A stretch of 64,000 bases of DNA, taken from Mariniphaga sediminis (GTDB lineage: Bacteria > Bacteroidota > Bacteroidia > Bacteroidales > Prolixibacteraceae). Positions within the stretch are counted from its first letter, which is position 1, and each line of letters begins with the position of its first letter. The position numbers and the translations under genes are program-made. Positions 63,541-64,000 of this stretch are shown piece after piece. The DNA lies in NCBI RefSeq assembly GCF_003573545.1, contig NZ_QWET01000022.1, positions 17,205-81,204 of the forward strand, given 5' to 3'. The notes beneath the pieces are model-generated. The model was not told where the DNA came from. It did not search any database and saw nothing but the letters and a program-made list of their open reading frames with translations.

Positions 63541-63548
63541 CAAATATA
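63541..63548 (-). promoter_or_regulatory. -7 promoter box of gltX
   Basis: Minus-strand TATATTTG, an exact match to TAnnTTTG, 26 bases before the ATG. No clean -33 TTTG was found. Confidence 0.5.
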
Positions 63549-63618
63549 GGGGAAATAAAAGATTCAGACTTTCTTGTAAAAACGATAAAGTGCATTTTTA
63601 TCCATTCCTTTAGTTGCA

Positions 63619-63963
63619 GAGAAAAGATGGGGTCAACATAAAAATCCGGTGGAGCAAAAAAGTAATCACGCTTAACTTTCAATATCCATTTAACTTTTTT
63701 CCTGTCCCGAAATAATAGTCGGAATTTACGCTCTGCTCCAACTTGAACCAAAAACATAGCATCTGGAAGGAATTTGCGGGCCAAGGTTCACTTTTATCTT
63801 CGCCCAAAATTTTTTCAAAACTAACTTTAAGAGAGTGATTGAATTTCACAAAACAACGTGAGTTCGATGTAAAAAACTTTACCTGCAAAACCCTATTCAT
63901 AACAACAGACTGGTTATCCACTTGTTTGGGGCTTTGCCCCAATCCCCACTTCATTTTTCTCCT
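63619..63963 (+). repeat. Dispersed repeat, copy 2
   Basis: Same element and orientation as 20097-20343; its last 90 bases (63874-63963) are identical to copy 1. It has about 100 additional central bases. Similarity stops at 63963, so the element's right border is the same in both copies. Confidence 0.8.
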
Positions 63964-64000
63964 ATTATATAACTAATTCGCACATCGCTATAAATCAATA

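Larger units (their letters stand above)
63516..64000. other. Intergenic region to the right edge, no gene seen
   Basis: About 485 bases upstream of gltX. It contains the gltX promoter and dispersed repeat copy 2. A minus-strand frame spanning 63512-63784 is only the repeat read through, giving the same KVKRDYFF-type peptide as copy 1. Confidence 0.6.

Noticed and set aside
1..64000. CRISPR array, prophage or integrative element
   Set aside because: No regularly spaced repeats, no structural phage genes and no integrase or relaxase were found; the mobile signals are small and scattered.

Overview
The window looks like chromosome of a marine or anaerobic Bacteroidota. I infer the Marinilabiliales/Prolixibacteraceae neighbourhood from style only, not from a search. 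The reasons are a truncated SusC/RagA-type TonB receptor at the left edge, a one-protein propeller/triple-tyrosine/HTH regulator, T9SS-like sorting remnants, a MutA/MutB methylmalonyl-CoA mutase, an Ndh/menaquinone respiratory set, A-rich regions instead of Shine-Dalgarno sites upstream of starts, and several promoters that fit the Bacteroidota -33 TTTG / -7 TAnnTTTG pattern. No rRNA, tRNA or CRISPR array was seen.

Layout. 1-5.5 kb: SusC fragment, hybrid regulator, small acyl-carrier-like protein and a GNAT acetyltransferase. 5.7-9.1 kb: cyclophilin lipoprotein, HAD phosphatase and an overlapping mtnA-mtnP methylthioadenosine pair. 9.4-20 kb: hypotheticals, a His-rich membrane protein in front of a TonB receptor (probable metal uptake), aldo/keto reductase, dodecin-like protein, MBL hydrolase, DUF3810 protein and an M19 dipeptidase. 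20-26.7 kb is accessory: dispersed and inverted repeats, a nuclease-NTPase (DUF2075 type) with a small partner lying against a truncated vsr gene, a MITE-like element and an orphan C-terminal domain. 26.8-33 kb: Tat-exported beta-helix protein, orphan ECF sigma factor, SGNH hydrolase, SHOCT-like protein and an AT-rich DUF2971 gene between inverted hairpin repeats. 33-37.7 kb: mutA-[GxxExxY gene]-mutB. 38-43 kb: two fasciclin proteins and a ric-membrane-Rof-like-ndh operon.

The right third is biosynthetic. A tight menaquinone operon (menI-F-D-B-A-C-E, no menH) runs from 44.5 to 51.7 kb. A complete tryptophan operon (trpE-G-D-C-F-B-A) runs from 54.7 to 61.5 kb. Ahead of trpE are two separate Trp-codon-rich leader peptides, each followed by its own intrinsic terminator, i.e. 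an apparent tandem ribosome-mediated attenuator; this is the most striking regulatory feature here. gltX and a second copy of a dispersed repeat close the window.

The strongest candidates for undescribed biology are the tandem trp attenuator, the DUF2075/84-aa module at the broken vsr, and the cassette-like single genes (DUF2971, GxxExxY) bounded by short repeats. All family assignments come from reading motifs; none was checked against a database.
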